Origin: Microbacterium sp. BH-3-3-3
Lineage (GTDB): Bacteria > Actinomycetota > Actinomycetes > Actinomycetales > Microbacteriaceae
Length of the DNA: 64,000 nucleotides
Reading direction: 5' to 3'
Assembly: GCF_007679045.1 (NCBI RefSeq)
Contig: NZ_VEFS01000001.1
Span: 784,706-848,705 of the forward strand
Shown here piece by piece: positions 51,509-59,988 of the stretch. Position 1 is the first letter of the stretch. Every line of letters starts with the position of its first letter. The notes under the pieces were generated by a model. That model saw only the letters and a program-made list of their open reading frames with translations, did not search any database and was not told where the DNA came from. The position numbers and the translations under genes are program-made.

Positions 51509-52042
51509 TTACAGCGTGCCACGTCCGGCGATGGACGACACCGTCCGCGTAGCGGCATCCCACCTCCGGATGCCGACGGCTCGGGTCGCGAGATCGGCGC
51601 CGCCCGCCGCGGCGAGCACCTCCAGCGCGTCGCCCACCCGGTCGAGCGGCACCCGACGGGCCAGCGTCACGTGGGCCGTCCAGGCACCGGGACGCGTGTG
51701 GTCGACGTCGTCGCCGGGGCCCGCGAGCTCGTGGACGCGGGAATGGAGGGCGAGCACGTCCATGGTCGGAACGACCGATCGCGCGATCACACGCGTGCGC
51801 CCCGCGCCGAACAGGAGCGGCGCGCCGAGGGTGAGAGCCACCGGGAGCGCCCTGTCGAGCTCCGACGCCGCGATGTCGCGGAGCGCGGACCGTACGAGCA
51901 GCGTCGTGTGCGGCCGGTTGCTCTCGCCCTTGTGCTGGGCCTGGCTGGGCAGACCGGCGTCGGCCAAGGCCTTCCACTCGCTGCGCACCGCGGCATCCGT
52001 GTCGTCGTCGAAGACGAGCTCGAGACTGACGACGTCCGTCAT
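51509..52042 (-). CDS. 2'-5' RNA ligase/2H phosphoesterase family protein
   Basis: 177 aa. Two H-x-T motifs, HTTLLV (about 45) and HVTLAR (about 122), define the 2H phosphoesterase fold. The N-terminus VVSLELVFDDDTDAAVRSEWKAL fits the ligT-like group. It may act on cyclic phosphates in RNA or nucleotides. Second gene of the DoxX-2H-PPOX operon (7 bp after DoxX). Confidence 0.85.
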   Translation of the reverse strand: MTDVVSLELVFDDDTDAAVRSEWKALADAGLPSQAQHKGESNRPHTTLLVRSALRDIAASELDRALPVALTLGAPLLFGAGRTRVIARSVVPTMDVLALHSRVHELAGPGDDVDHTRPGAWTAHVTLARRVPLDRVGDALEVLAAAGGADLATRAVGIRRWDAATRTVSSIAGRGTL

Positions 52043-52049
52043 GGCGCGC

Positions 52050-52427
52050 TCAGCGCGTCGACCACCAGGCGGCGGCAACGAGGAGAGGTTGGAAGAAAAG
52101 GCGTCCGAATCGCTTCTGGTCGGTGTCGAGCCCGAAGGCCGAACGTCCCTTGCGCCACTGATCGATGTTGCCGGGGAAGATCGCCACGAAGAAGGCAGCC
52201 AGCGCCGCTCCGATCCGCCGACGCTCCTTGGGCAACGCCACGAGCGCGAGACCGAACGCCGCCTCGACGACACCGGATGCCACGACCACGGCGTCCCGAT
52301 CCAGAGGGAGCTTCTCGACCAGGGCATCGGGCACCTGCGCCTGGAAATCGCGCCGCGCGAAGGTCAGGTGCGCGACACCGGCGAACATCATGGCCAGGGC
52401 GAGGGCCCACCGCACCGGAGTTCTCAT
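52050..52427 (-). CDS. DoxX-like membrane protein
   Basis: 125 aa, four helices. ALAMMFAGVAHLTFARRDFQAQVPD at the N-terminus and VVASGVVEAAFGLALVAL are typical of DoxX-like proteins, as is FPGNIDQWRKGRSAFGL. The family has been linked to thiosulfate:quinone reductase and redox homeostasis, but most members are uncharacterised. First gene of a three-gene operon. Confidence 0.85.
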   Translation of the reverse strand: MRTPVRWALALAMMFAGVAHLTFARRDFQAQVPDALVEKLPLDRDAVVVASGVVEAAFGLALVALPKERRRIGAALAAFFVAIFPGNIDQWRKGRSAFGLDTDQKRFGRLFFQPLLVAAAWWSTR

Positions 52428-52595
52428 GGCCCCACGTTATGACGTTCCAGGGCCACCCCGGCGGGCTTGACGGCGGCCTCCGCACCGACACACGACATCG
52501 GCCGATGACCGCTACGACACCCGTACGTATTGCGCAACCCCAGGCCGCCGGCCGCGCCCGCGAGTTGACTTGGTCCACACACGAAGGAGGTGCCC

Positions 52596-52889
52596 GTGAC
52601 CATGACCGATGTCGCATCCGCAGCGACCCGCGATCCCGATCTGGATGCCCTCCTGGTGCGCGCGGCATCCGGAGACTGCGACGCGTTCGTCGCCTTCTAC
52701 GATGCGACCTCGCCGCGCGTGTACGCGACTCTGCTGGCCCTCACCGGCCTGGCGCAGCGGGCCGACGCCCTGCTCGAGGGGATCTACGTCGAGGCGTGGG
52801 AGCGGATGCGCGGACGATCCGCGCCTCCGTGCCCGGGCCTGCAGTGGATGTCGGCGATCGCTCACCGTCACGCCACGGGCACCGTCTGA
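52596..52889 (+). CDS. Sigma-70 region-2-only protein
   Basis: 97 aa from GTG 52596, 6 bp after AAGGAGG; ATG 52602 is the alternative. LLVRAASGDCDAFVAFYDATSPRVYATLLALTG, then ADALLEGIYVEAWERM and WMSAIAHRHA, match region 2 of ECF sigma factors. The stop comes where region 4 should follow, so the -35-binding domain is absent. It may be a remnant or a small protein that competes for core RNA polymerase. No anti-sigma gene is nearby. Confidence 0.72.
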   Translation: MTMTDVASAATRDPDLDALLVRAASGDCDAFVAFYDATSPRVYATLLALTGLAQRADALLEGIYVEAWERMRGRSAPPCPGLQWMSAIAHRHATGTV

Positions 52890-52904
52890 CCGGGTCGAGT
52901 CGGT

Positions 52905-53231
52905 TCAGCGGGACCGCTCGGCGACGGGGACGTCGTGCGATTCGATGTCGAGGGTCAGGCCACTCGAGGAGTTGGCCGAGTTCGCGTAGGTCTGCAACAA
53001 CTGCGGATCGAGCATCTCGGGCTCGACCGCCGCGAAGACGAAACGAAGCGGGATCGACGGCTGGATCCAGATCGTGCTGCGTCCGGTCTCTTCGCCCGAC
53101 GGGTGCCGCCACGACATCGTGAAGCTCTCGCCCCGTCGGAGCTTCGTCGCGATCACGACCTTCACGTGCGCGAGAACCCGATCGGGAATGCTGATCGGGC
53201 TCGCGGAGGAACCGTAATACAAGAAGCCCAT
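52905..53231 (-). CDS. DUF7882-like small protein (paralog B)
   Basis: 108 aa. MGFLYYGSSASPISIPDRVLAHVKVVI, KLRRGESFTMSW, GRSTIWIQPSIPLRFVF and SANSSSGLTLDI make it the closest relative of 31725-32102, without that protein's tail. The upstream region (53232-53418), shared with the divergent MarR-B gene, carries TTACTAG, CTAACTA and CTAACTAG. Function unknown; a small beta-rich cytoplasmic protein. Confidence 0.8.
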   Translation of the reverse strand: MGFLYYGSSASPISIPDRVLAHVKVVIATKLRRGESFTMSWRHPSGEETGRSTIWIQPSIPLRFVFAAVEPEMLDPQLLQTYANSANSSSGLTLDIESHDVPVAERSR

Positions 53232-53267
53232 GAGCGTCTCCTTCCAGGAGATTCGGCCCTCGTTATT

Positions 53268-53286
53268 TTACTAGATTGCCTAACTA
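53268..53286. promoter_or_regulatory. Candidate MarR operator, DUF7882-B side
   Basis: TTACTAGATTGCCTAACTA: the same TTACTAG as in the first locus (32137-32143) followed by CTAACTA, in an AT-rich pocket 37 bp before the DUF7882-B start. Confidence 0.55.
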
Positions 53287-53375
53287 TCGCAAGGGAAGAG
53301 AAAGGGAAACGACGGGGATCCATCGCGTTGTCGGACTCGAACCGGAATGCATCGCCTGTCGTGTATCTCGACGAC

Positions 53376-53383
53376 CTAACTAG
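53376..53383. promoter_or_regulatory. Candidate MarR-B promoter site
   Basis: CTAACTAG, identical to the octamer on the complementary strand at 32140-32147, lies 36 bp before the MarR-B start. Confidence 0.55.
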
Positions 53384-53418
53384 ACTGGCCCCGGGTGGCC
53401 GGAGCCCCGAGGAGACCT

Positions 53419-53874
53419 ATGACGTTCGACACTGCTGAGGACCACGCGACCACAGCCGCACGCGCCGTGGAGCGACTGCGTCTCGCGGAGGCGCGCCTCG
53501 CGCGACGCCGCCAGACAGACTGCGGACCCAGCGAGAACGCTCGAGCCGCGATGCGCCTGATCCTCGAGCGGGCCGACGCGGGCCTGTCGGTCACGCCGAC
53601 CGAGATCGCTCAGTCGCTCGCCGTATCGACGGCGTCGGTGACGGGCATGCTCGATCGTCTGCACGCGGGAGGCCTCATCACCTTTGCCGCGAATCCCGCC
53701 GATCGCCGGAGCAAGTTCGTGCTCCCCTTCGATCGCGACACCGACGCCGACGCGATCGACCCGGTCACGGCGCGCATCCGCGAGTTCGCCCTCGACCTTC
53801 CCGACGCGCTGGCCGACCAGGTCGCCGCCTTCCTCGACCGCGTGCGCGAAGTCGTCGACGCCGAGTGCGCCTGA
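53419..53874 (+). CDS. MarR-family regulator (B), flanked by DUF7882 paralogs
   Basis: 151 aa from ATG 53419 behind GAGGAGA. Winged HTH: VTPTEIAQSLAVSTASVTGMLDRLHAGGLITF and the wing NPADRRSKFVLPFD. This HTH is very close to MarR-A (VSTASVT-x-LLDRL in one, VSTASVT-x-MLDRL in the other), so the two may recognise the same DNA. It is divergent from DUF7882-B and convergent with DUF7882-C (6-bp gap). Confidence 0.85.
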   Translation: MTFDTAEDHATTAARAVERLRLAEARLARRRQTDCGPSENARAAMRLILERADAGLSVTPTEIAQSLAVSTASVTGMLDRLHAGGLITFAANPADRRSKFVLPFDRDTDADAIDPVTARIREFALDLPDALADQVAAFLDRVREVVDAECA

Positions 53875-53880
53875 CGATCG

Positions 53881-54201
53881 TCACCCGATGAGGCTCGGCA
53901 CCGAATCGGGGTCGGGCTCGGCGACGACGCTGAGACCCTGCGGGGTGCTCGCCTCGTTCATGAGGTCGTCGATCCACCGGCGGTTCAGCTGCGGAGCACG
54001 ACTGCCGTAGAAGTGGAAGACCAGCGGAATCGACGGCGAGATCCACAGGGAACGCGTGCCACTGCCGTCACCCATCGGGAAGTGGAACATGAACGGCTCG
54101 CCACGGCGCAGCTTGTTCATGAAGACGACACGAAGGTGAGAGAGCGTCCGGTCCTCGATGTCGAACGAGTGACCTGACGTGTTGTAAACCAGTTTTCCCA
54201 C
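53881..54201 (-). CDS. DUF7882-like small protein (paralog C)
   Basis: 106 aa. MGKLVYNTSGHSFDIEDRTLSHLRVVF, NKLRRGEPFMFHF, SLWISPSIPLVFHFYG, RRWIDDLMNEASTPQGLSVV. More divergent from paralogs A and B than they are from each other, and nearer to the form I know as the typical Microbacteriaceae member. Upstream, CCGAG-TTAACTAC-CTCGG (54224-54241) is an inverted repeat that again contains TAACTA. Confidence 0.8.
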   Translation of the reverse strand: MGKLVYNTSGHSFDIEDRTLSHLRVVFMNKLRRGEPFMFHFPMGDGSGTRSLWISPSIPLVFHFYGSRAPQLNRRWIDDLMNEASTPQGLSVVAEPDPDSVPSLIG

Positions 54202-54223
54202 GGAGAGAGTCTATGCCCGTTCA

Positions 54224-54241
54224 CCGAGTTAACTACCTCGG
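54224..54241. promoter_or_regulatory. Inverted repeat before DUF7882-C
   Basis: CCGAG (54224-54228) and CTCGG (54237-54241) flank TTAACTAC, which contains the TAACTA shared with the other two loci. Also 36 bp upstream of the divergent GH6 gene. Confidence 0.45.
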
Positions 54242-54276
54242 CGCCACCCCCGCTCACCTCGGATAGAGTCCTCAAC

Positions 54277-55302
54277 GTGGCGCGAACGCACCGGCCGAAG
54301 AGGCCCCGACGACGGATTCCGCGCGCCCTCGTGGTCGTCGGAGCCATCGTCGTCATCGCGGCGTTGATCGCCGTCATCGCCGTGGTCGGGAGCCTCGTGA
54401 CCACTCTCTTCCAGACCCTCGGGGCCCGCCCGCCCGCCGTCGACACGCGCATCGTCGCTCCCGACGAGTCGAAGGCCGCGCAGGCGGCCCGCGCCGGCGC
54501 GGGCGACGCCGATGAGAACGCGGCCGCGGAGTGGCTCTCGACCCAGCCCACGACATACTGGCTGACGCCCGAGATCGATCCGGTCGATGAGGTGTGGGAC
54601 CGCGTGGCGCACCTGGCCGCTGAAGCCCGCGACCAGAAGGCGGCGCTGTCGATCGCCGTGTACGGACTCCCCGATCGTGACTGCGGCAATCACTCCGCCG
54701 GCGGACTCGACCCCGACGCCTACCGCGAATGGACCGGGCGGATCGGCGACGCCTTGCGCAATGCCTCCGACATCCAGAAGATCGTCGTCCTCGAGCCCGA
54801 CAGCATCGCTCTGGCATCCTCGTGCGGGTCCATCCAGGACCGCGCGGGCTACCTGCGCGGGGCGGTCGACAGCATCCGCGGCACCAACACCTGGATCTAC
54901 CTCGATGGGGGCCACTCCTCGTGGCATCCGCCGGCCGAGATGGCCGACCTCCTGCGAGCGACGAATCTTCTCTCCGACGTGCGCGGAGTCGCGCTGAATG
55001 TGTCGAACTACCAGGACACCGCGGCGGAGTTCGCCTACGCCCACGCGCTCTCCGACCAGCTCGGCGGCATCCACGCGGTCATCGACACCTCGCGAAACGG
55101 TGCCGGGCCGGCGGGCTCCGAGTGGTGCAACCCCGCGGGTCGACTCGTGGGGAGCCCGGGCGGTTCCTACGGCGACGGGGTCGTCGACACGAACCTGTGG
55201 ATCAAGCCCCCGGGCGAGAGCGACGGCGAATGCAACGGGGGCCCGGTTGCCGGCACGTGGTGGCCGGCGGCCGCTGCAGAGCTGACCAGAGAGCAGCGCT
55301 GA
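54277..55302 (+). CDS. Membrane-anchored glycoside hydrolase family 6
   Basis: 341 aa, GTG start. A basic N-terminus (RPKRPRRRIPRAL) and one helix (about 15-45) suggest a signal anchor with the enzyme outside. GH6 motifs are in order: WLTPEIDP, AVYGLPDRDCGNHSAGG (catalytic loop), KIVVLEPDSIALAS, YLDGGHSSWHPP, LNVSNYQDT, and NLWIKPPGESDGEC. Family members are cellobiohydrolases and endo-1,4-beta-glucanases. In a region with two processive GT2 synthases, a role in trimming a self-made beta-glucan, as cellulose loci use a glucanase, is as likely as cellulose feeding. Confidence 0.9.
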   Translation: MARTHRPKRPRRRIPRALVVVGAIVVIAALIAVIAVVGSLVTTLFQTLGARPPAVDTRIVAPDESKAAQAARAGAGDADENAAAEWLSTQPTTYWLTPEIDPVDEVWDRVAHLAAEARDQKAALSIAVYGLPDRDCGNHSAGGLDPDAYREWTGRIGDALRNASDIQKIVVLEPDSIALASSCGSIQDRAGYLRGAVDSIRGTNTWIYLDGGHSSWHPPAEMADLLRATNLLSDVRGVALNVSNYQDTAAEFAYAHALSDQLGGIHAVIDTSRNGAGPAGSEWCNPAGRLVGSPGGSYGDGVVDTNLWIKPPGESDGECNGGPVAGTWWPAAAAELTREQR

Positions 55303-55422
55303 CGGCGCGGACCGTCCTCCCCGCGCGCGAAGTGTGTCAAGATTGCGCTCGTCGCTGTGCGACGCCGTGTCTCGGGGGAGAACGCGGGCACGATCTCGTG
55401 CGAAGCCGGAAGAGTGGGTGAA

Positions 55423-56376
55423 ATGAGCGACAGCACCGAGTTGCTGAAGACAGCCGTCATCGTCGAAGACGATCCCGACATCCGACACCTCCTGGTCGAA
55501 GTGCTCGAATCGGCCGGTTTCTCCACCGTGTCGGTCGGTAACGGCATCGACGGCGTGCGGGCGGTCATCGCCTACCAGCCGCTGATCACCACGCTCGACG
55601 TGAACATGCCCGGCATCGACGGGTTCGAAGCCGCGCGCCGCATCCGCCAGCAGAGCGACACCTACATCATCATGCTGACCGGCCTCGAAGAAGAGGCCGA
55701 CGTCGTCCTGGGCCTCGGCGCGGGCGCCGATGAGTACGTGGTCAAGCCGTTCCGTCCGCGCGAACTCCGCGCGCGCATCGAGGCGCTGCTGCGACGTCCG
55801 CGCGCCGGCGACTCCGCGGCATCCGCGGCCCCTCGACAGGACAGCGTCGGCCCCTCGTTCCCCGCCGCCCGCACCGATTCGCCCGCACCCGCGGCACCCT
55901 CACCGGTCGCCTCGGCCCCCGCGGCGAGCGCACCGGTGGTCGTGCCGTCGTCGCAGGGACCCGAACCGCGCGCCGCGGCACCCGGAGGCGAGATCGTGCC
56001 GCGCGCCGCTGCGGGCGAGCTCACTCCGACCGGCGGAGCCTGGGTGGCGCACCGCGACCTGCAGCTCGACCCCGACAGTCGCCTCGTGCGTGTCGGTGGC
56101 GAGGAGCTCGACCTCACGCGCACCGAGTTCGACCTGCTCGCGACCCTGATGGAGTCGAAGCGACGCGTGCGCAGCAAGGCCGACCTCACCCTCGTCCTGC
56201 GCGGCGAGTCCTACGTCACGAGCTACTTCGTCGGCGAGGCGGACAAGCGCGCGATCGAGGCCCACATGACCAACCTGCGGCGCAAGCTGGGCGACAACCC
56301 CGCCAACCCCCGGTACATCGAGACCGTGCGCGGCGTGGGCTACCGTCTGACCTCCGAGCTGCTGGCCGCGCCCTGA
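55423..56376 (+). CDS. OmpR/PhoB-type response regulator
   Basis: 317 aa from ATG 55423. Receiver domain (about 10-125) with acidic pocket Glu15-Asp16-Asp17, phosphoacceptor Asp59 in TLDVNMPG, Thr in IIMLTGLEE and Lys in YVVKPFRP. A long Ala/Pro-rich linker of about 80 residues follows, unusual for the family. The C-terminal winged helix (about 215-315) has LTRTEFDLLATLMES, IEAHMTNLRRKLGD and YIETVRGVGYRL. The histidine kinase at 60163 is the nearest candidate partner. A bidirectional terminator follows. Confidence 0.92.
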   Translation: MSDSTELLKTAVIVEDDPDIRHLLVEVLESAGFSTVSVGNGIDGVRAVIAYQPLITTLDVNMPGIDGFEAARRIRQQSDTYIIMLTGLEEEADVVLGLGAGADEYVVKPFRPRELRARIEALLRRPRAGDSAASAAPRQDSVGPSFPAARTDSPAPAAPSPVASAPAASAPVVVPSSQGPEPRAAAPGGEIVPRAAAGELTPTGGAWVAHRDLQLDPDSRLVRVGGEELDLTRTEFDLLATLMESKRRVRSKADLTLVLRGESYVTSYFVGEADKRAIEAHMTNLRRKLGDNPANPRYIETVRGVGYRLTSELLAAP

Positions 56377-56390
56377 CGCCCCCGGACATA

Positions 56391-56428
56391 ACGAATGCCT
56401 CGGCCCTCCCCAGGGCCGAGGCATTCGT
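56391..56428. terminator. Bidirectional intrinsic terminator
   Basis: A perfect 17-bp stem (56391-56407 with 56412-56428), CCCC loop, followed by CCTTTCT, between the convergent response regulator and GT2 genes. Confidence 0.88.
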
Positions 56429-56463
56429 CCTTTCTGACGCGTTCGGGTCAGATCGTGGGTCCG

Positions 56464-57939
56464 TCAGACCTTGAAGCCGTGCTGGCGACGGACGAGCTTG
56501 GAGAACATCAGGAGGGTCTGCAGGACCGTGACCACGCCGACGATGGGCCATCCGATCCACAGGATCGAGGACTGCACCATCGGGCCCACCATGATCCAGA
56601 TGACGGCGAGGGCGATCGCCACGCCGATGAGCACGATCATCGGCGTCCAGTGACCGAGGCCGCCACCGCGCTCGGCCTTGGCCTGCATCGCCCAGTTGTC
56701 GACCTTCTTGCGTGAGAGGAAGCGGGTCCACGAGCGCACGAAGTGACTGATGCGGATCCACATGAACAACTCGGCCGGGAAGAACAACACGGCGAACAGC
56801 ACGTCGTTGCGGTTGACGTTCTTCATCGTGCGGGCGATGCGCAGGTTCAGCAGCATGGCGATGACCGGCGGGATCAGCCAGAGCGGCGAGAACACGAAGG
56901 CGTTCAGCGTCAGCGAACCGGCGAGCAGCGTCAGGAACGCGACGCGGACGAAGAGGTTCGTGAGCATGCCGAAGTTCTCGAACCACCGCAGGCGCAGGTT
57001 CGGGTGGAAGGGCTGGCCCTTGGTGTCACCACGCTGGCCGGGCCACATCAGCTCGATGGCACCGTAGGTCCACTTGACCTGCTGTGCGTCGTAGCCCGAG
57101 AGGGTGGTCATGCCACCCACGTCGGCACGGGCGTACGGGCTGATCTTGGTGAGGTAGCCGGCGCTCTTGATCTGCAGCGACAGCAGCGAGTCCTCGACCT
57201 CGGAGTCCTTCACCCACGGGGTCGACTGGTGGTTCTGCGACATGGCGTCGCGGAGGGCGTTCGTGGAGAAGATCGAGAACTGCCCGCCGAGGACCGCCAT
57301 ATTGCGGCCGCGGAGCATGTTCTGCAGGTTGAAGGCGGCGAACTGCGTGCGCTGACCGGCCGTCAGGAAGCGCGCGATGACTCCCTTGATGGGCTTGTCG
57401 TCGATCGTGTAGATCGCCGAGATGCCGCCGATGCGGGAGTCCGACACGGCCTCGGTCTCGAGGAACTCGACGGCCTTGCTGTCGGCGATGGTGTCGCCGT
57501 CGACGCCGAGGAGGTAGTCGTAGCCCTCCACGAGGGAGTAGCCGTAGTTGAGCGCGCCGACCTTCTTGTCGGGGTTCTTGCCGATGTCGTGCACGAAGAC
57601 CTCGGTGAACTGCTCGCCGAGCTCGGTGTGCAGCTCGTGGGGTCCGCTGTACTCCGAAGCGATCTTGACCGTGGCGTCCGAGGTGTTGTTCACGACCACG
57701 TGGATGACGTCGGGAACGCGGGTCTGCGCCAGGAGGGCCTCGATCACATCGGCGATCGACTCCTCCTCGTTGTAGGCGGGGATGACGCAGCCGATGGTGG
57801 AGCGGTGCACCGACGTGTTCTCGAGCACCGCGGCGAAGTCATCGGCGAAGCCGTGCTCCTCGCTCGCCGTCGCCGTCAATTCGCCCGGGTGGATGCGAAG
57901 ATCCCGAGACTGCGGGGTGAAGTTGCGCGCATCGGTCAT
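56464..57939 (-). CDS. Family-2 glycosyltransferase, processive type
   Basis: 491 aa. An N-terminal cytoplasmic segment (about 50), then GT-A: TIGCVIPAYNEEESIADVIEAL, LLGVDGDTIADS (DxD), VEDSLLSLQIK (ED base) and YDAQQVKWTYGAIEL, where the processivity motif is QQVKW instead of QxxRW. Four or five helices close the protein. A polysaccharide synthase distinct from the one at 44474. Divergent from the degenerate-GGDEF gene at 58082. No PilZ domain. Confidence 0.9.
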   Translation of the reverse strand: MTDARNFTPQSRDLRIHPGELTATASEEHGFADDFAAVLENTSVHRSTIGCVIPAYNEEESIADVIEALLAQTRVPDVIHVVVNNTSDATVKIASEYSGPHELHTELGEQFTEVFVHDIGKNPDKKVGALNYGYSLVEGYDYLLGVDGDTIADSKAVEFLETEAVSDSRIGGISAIYTIDDKPIKGVIARFLTAGQRTQFAAFNLQNMLRGRNMAVLGGQFSIFSTNALRDAMSQNHQSTPWVKDSEVEDSLLSLQIKSAGYLTKISPYARADVGGMTTLSGYDAQQVKWTYGAIELMWPGQRGDTKGQPFHPNLRLRWFENFGMLTNLFVRVAFLTLLAGSLTLNAFVFSPLWLIPPVIAMLLNLRIARTMKNVNRNDVLFAVLFFPAELFMWIRISHFVRSWTRFLSRKKVDNWAMQAKAERGGGLGHWTPMIVLIGVAIALAVIWIMVGPMVQSSILWIGWPIVGVVTVLQTLLMFSKLVRRQHGFKV

Positions 57940-58081
57940 GGCGGGGTCTTCCTGTCGGTGGAGCGGCGTATCGGCTTGTTCCTACTCTGGTAGGTTCGCC
58001 GCAAGACGACCACTGCCGAACACCCCCGTCTGCGCAAGATTTCCTCAAGATTGCGTCTGACGCCCGAAGGAGACGACCCCT

Positions 58082-59161
58082 GTGATCGTCCTCGCTCTTC
58101 TCGCATCGATCGCCGTAGCCGGCGTCGCGGGAACGATGCTGTTCCTCGCCCACGGCCGCCCCGGCGATGACCGCGGGGGTGCCCGCGCCGACATGGTGCG
58201 CTACTTCGGGATGGCGGCCATCGCGGCTCTGCTGTGTGGCGCGATGAACGTCGTCGAGACCGCGGGCGGAGGGGTGACCGCCGCGGCGGCGGGCAACGCC
58301 ACGAATCTGCTGGCGGTGGGCCTGCAGTGGGCGGGCGCGCGGCGGCTGAACGGTCGCTCCGCGATCGGCGGGGTGAGCACTGTCGCGGTCGTGATCCTCA
58401 TGTTCGGGGTCACGTACCTCATCGACCTCGACGACGCCACGCTGCTCAAGACCGCGGGGCTGGTGGTGTTCGCCGCCCTCGGCGCGCTCGAGCTCTCACG
58501 ACGACCGCTGGGCGAGTTGGGCGGAGCGAAGCTGATCGCGTGGACGCTCAGCCTCTTCGCGGCGTACAACCTCTCCCGACTCGCCGTGGTGGCCGCCGTC
58601 GGGATCGCACCCCTGCTGAGCCCGGGAGCCGTATCGGCCGAGACGACGGCCGTCGTCAGCGCGCTCGCGATCGCCGCGGTTTCCGTCGGTGCCGTGTGGA
58701 TCGGCCGGCAACTCGACGACGACCCCGCCCCCGGCACCCGCGCGCACGATCGCGGCTCGCTGCGCCGCGAGGCCGAGATGCTGCTCGCGGAGCACGTGTC
58801 GGTCCGCGCGACCCTGGTGCGCGTGCCCGAGATCGATCTCATCCGCGCCGCGCACAGCGGCGAACGGGGCGACACGATCCTGCGCACGGTCGGCGAGGCG
58901 GCCCAGGACGTGCTACCCGGAGCCGCCACCGGCCTCCCCGCGCGCGACACGGTCTTCGTCGTCGCCCCGTCGGTTCTCGACACCGCCGAGGTCGAGCAGG
59001 CCGTGCGACGCGCCTTCGCCCGCCGCATGCCGGCGATCGATTACGACGACGTTCCCGACCTGACGTTCGAGCACTACCTCGTCATGGACGTCGAGGATCT
59101 CTCGCTGCTCATGGAGAGTCGACGCCTCCGCCCGCGGCAGGGGCACAACGGCGCGGAGTGA
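58082..59161 (+). CDS. Membrane protein with degenerate GGDEF-like domain (module copy 1)
   Basis: 359 aa, GTG start behind GAAGGAGA. Six or seven helices fill residues 1-215. The soluble part (about 230-350) follows the GGDEF pattern: VRATLVRVPEIDLIRAAHSGERGDTIL, then DVLPGAATGLPARDTVFVVAP, where ARDTV replaces GGDEF. It therefore cannot be an active diguanylate cyclase. It may be a nucleotide-sensing or scaffold protein. A lipoprotein gene converges 20 bp away. The paralogous arrangement is at 61827-63584. Confidence 0.75.
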   Translation: MIVLALLASIAVAGVAGTMLFLAHGRPGDDRGGARADMVRYFGMAAIAALLCGAMNVVETAGGGVTAAAAGNATNLLAVGLQWAGARRLNGRSAIGGVSTVAVVILMFGVTYLIDLDDATLLKTAGLVVFAALGALELSRRPLGELGGAKLIAWTLSLFAAYNLSRLAVVAAVGIAPLLSPGAVSAETTAVVSALAIAAVSVGAVWIGRQLDDDPAPGTRAHDRGSLRREAEMLLAEHVSVRATLVRVPEIDLIRAAHSGERGDTILRTVGEAAQDVLPGAATGLPARDTVFVVAPSVLDTAEVEQAVRRAFARRMPAIDYDDVPDLTFEHYLVMDVEDLSLLMESRRLRPRQGHNGAE

Positions 59162-59181
59162 GAGGGGCGGATGCCGCCCGC

Positions 59182-59988
59182 TCAGCCCTGCCCGTTGGTC
59201 TGGCCCCAGCCGGGTGCGCGGCCCGTGTTGCTCTGCGTGCCGGTCCCCTGGCTGCCTCCGTCGACCTGTCCGTCGTCGGCGAAGATCGCGATCGGCAGGT
59301 ACTGGTAGACGGTCTGCTGCGAGAACGAGGTGTCGGTGTTCGCCGTCCCCTCGACAGCCACGTTGAGCGCGAACTCGAGCGTGATGCCGTAGGTGTCGTT
59401 CGGCAGCTGGCGGATCGAGGTCGTGGGCACCAGCAGGCCGCCCTGGTAGCTGTTCAGCAGCAGCCCGCGCTCGGAGCGCAGGGTGTCGGTGGGAACCAGG
59501 GTGCGCGGGTCGGCGCTGAACTGGAACGGGTTCGACACCTGACCGCTGGTCTGAGCCGTCTGCGAGGTCACCGAGATCGACGAGACGTACACGCGTCGCT
59601 TCTCGGCGAGGACCGCCTTCTCGTCGACCCGGTTGTCGACGATGTTGACCGCGAAGCCGAGCTGCTTCTCGTTGGTGGGGGTCCACTCCATGGTGCGCTT
59701 GGGGTCGACCGCCCAGACGTCGAGACGCAGCTCGAGGCCGTCGGCGACCTCGGAGGTCAGCCGCACCGAGCCGTCGTAGGTGAATTGCGAGTCGAAGGGC
59801 TTCGCGTCGGCGGACGACTGCGGAGCGGCGGTCGGCACGACCACCGATTGGTTGCTCCCCGGCTGGCCGGGCAGCGAATTGAATGCATCGGCGATCTGAC
59901 CGCAACCGGTCAAGGTGGCCGGCGCGACGATGGCGAGGGCAACGGCCAGGGCGGTCGCGCGGACGCGACGGCGAGAGGTCATGCTCAC
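59182..59988 (-). CDS. Lipoprotein of unknown family (module copy 1)
   Basis: 268 aa from ATG 59988 (alternative ATG 59982). Twin-Arg-like basic start and lipobox LTGC. The mature part has a low-complexity linker, then a beta-rich domain containing MEWTPTNEKQLGFAVNIVDN, KRRVYVSSISVTSQT and TYGITLEFALNVAVEGT. The C-terminus is Gly/Gln/Thr-rich. The same domain occurs in the lipoprotein at 62946-63584 (KWTPSALKPVNLSMVTTV, KVYLQRATMTAV). Not a family I can name. Confidence 0.75.
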   Translation of the reverse strand: MSMTSRRRVRATALAVALAIVAPATLTGCGQIADAFNSLPGQPGSNQSVVVPTAAPQSSADAKPFDSQFTYDGSVRLTSEVADGLELRLDVWAVDPKRTMEWTPTNEKQLGFAVNIVDNRVDEKAVLAEKRRVYVSSISVTSQTAQTSGQVSNPFQFSADPRTLVPTDTLRSERGLLLNSYQGGLLVPTTSIRQLPNDTYGITLEFALNVAVEGTANTDTSFSQQTVYQYLPIAIFADDGQVDGGSQGTGTQSNTGRAPGWGQTNGQG

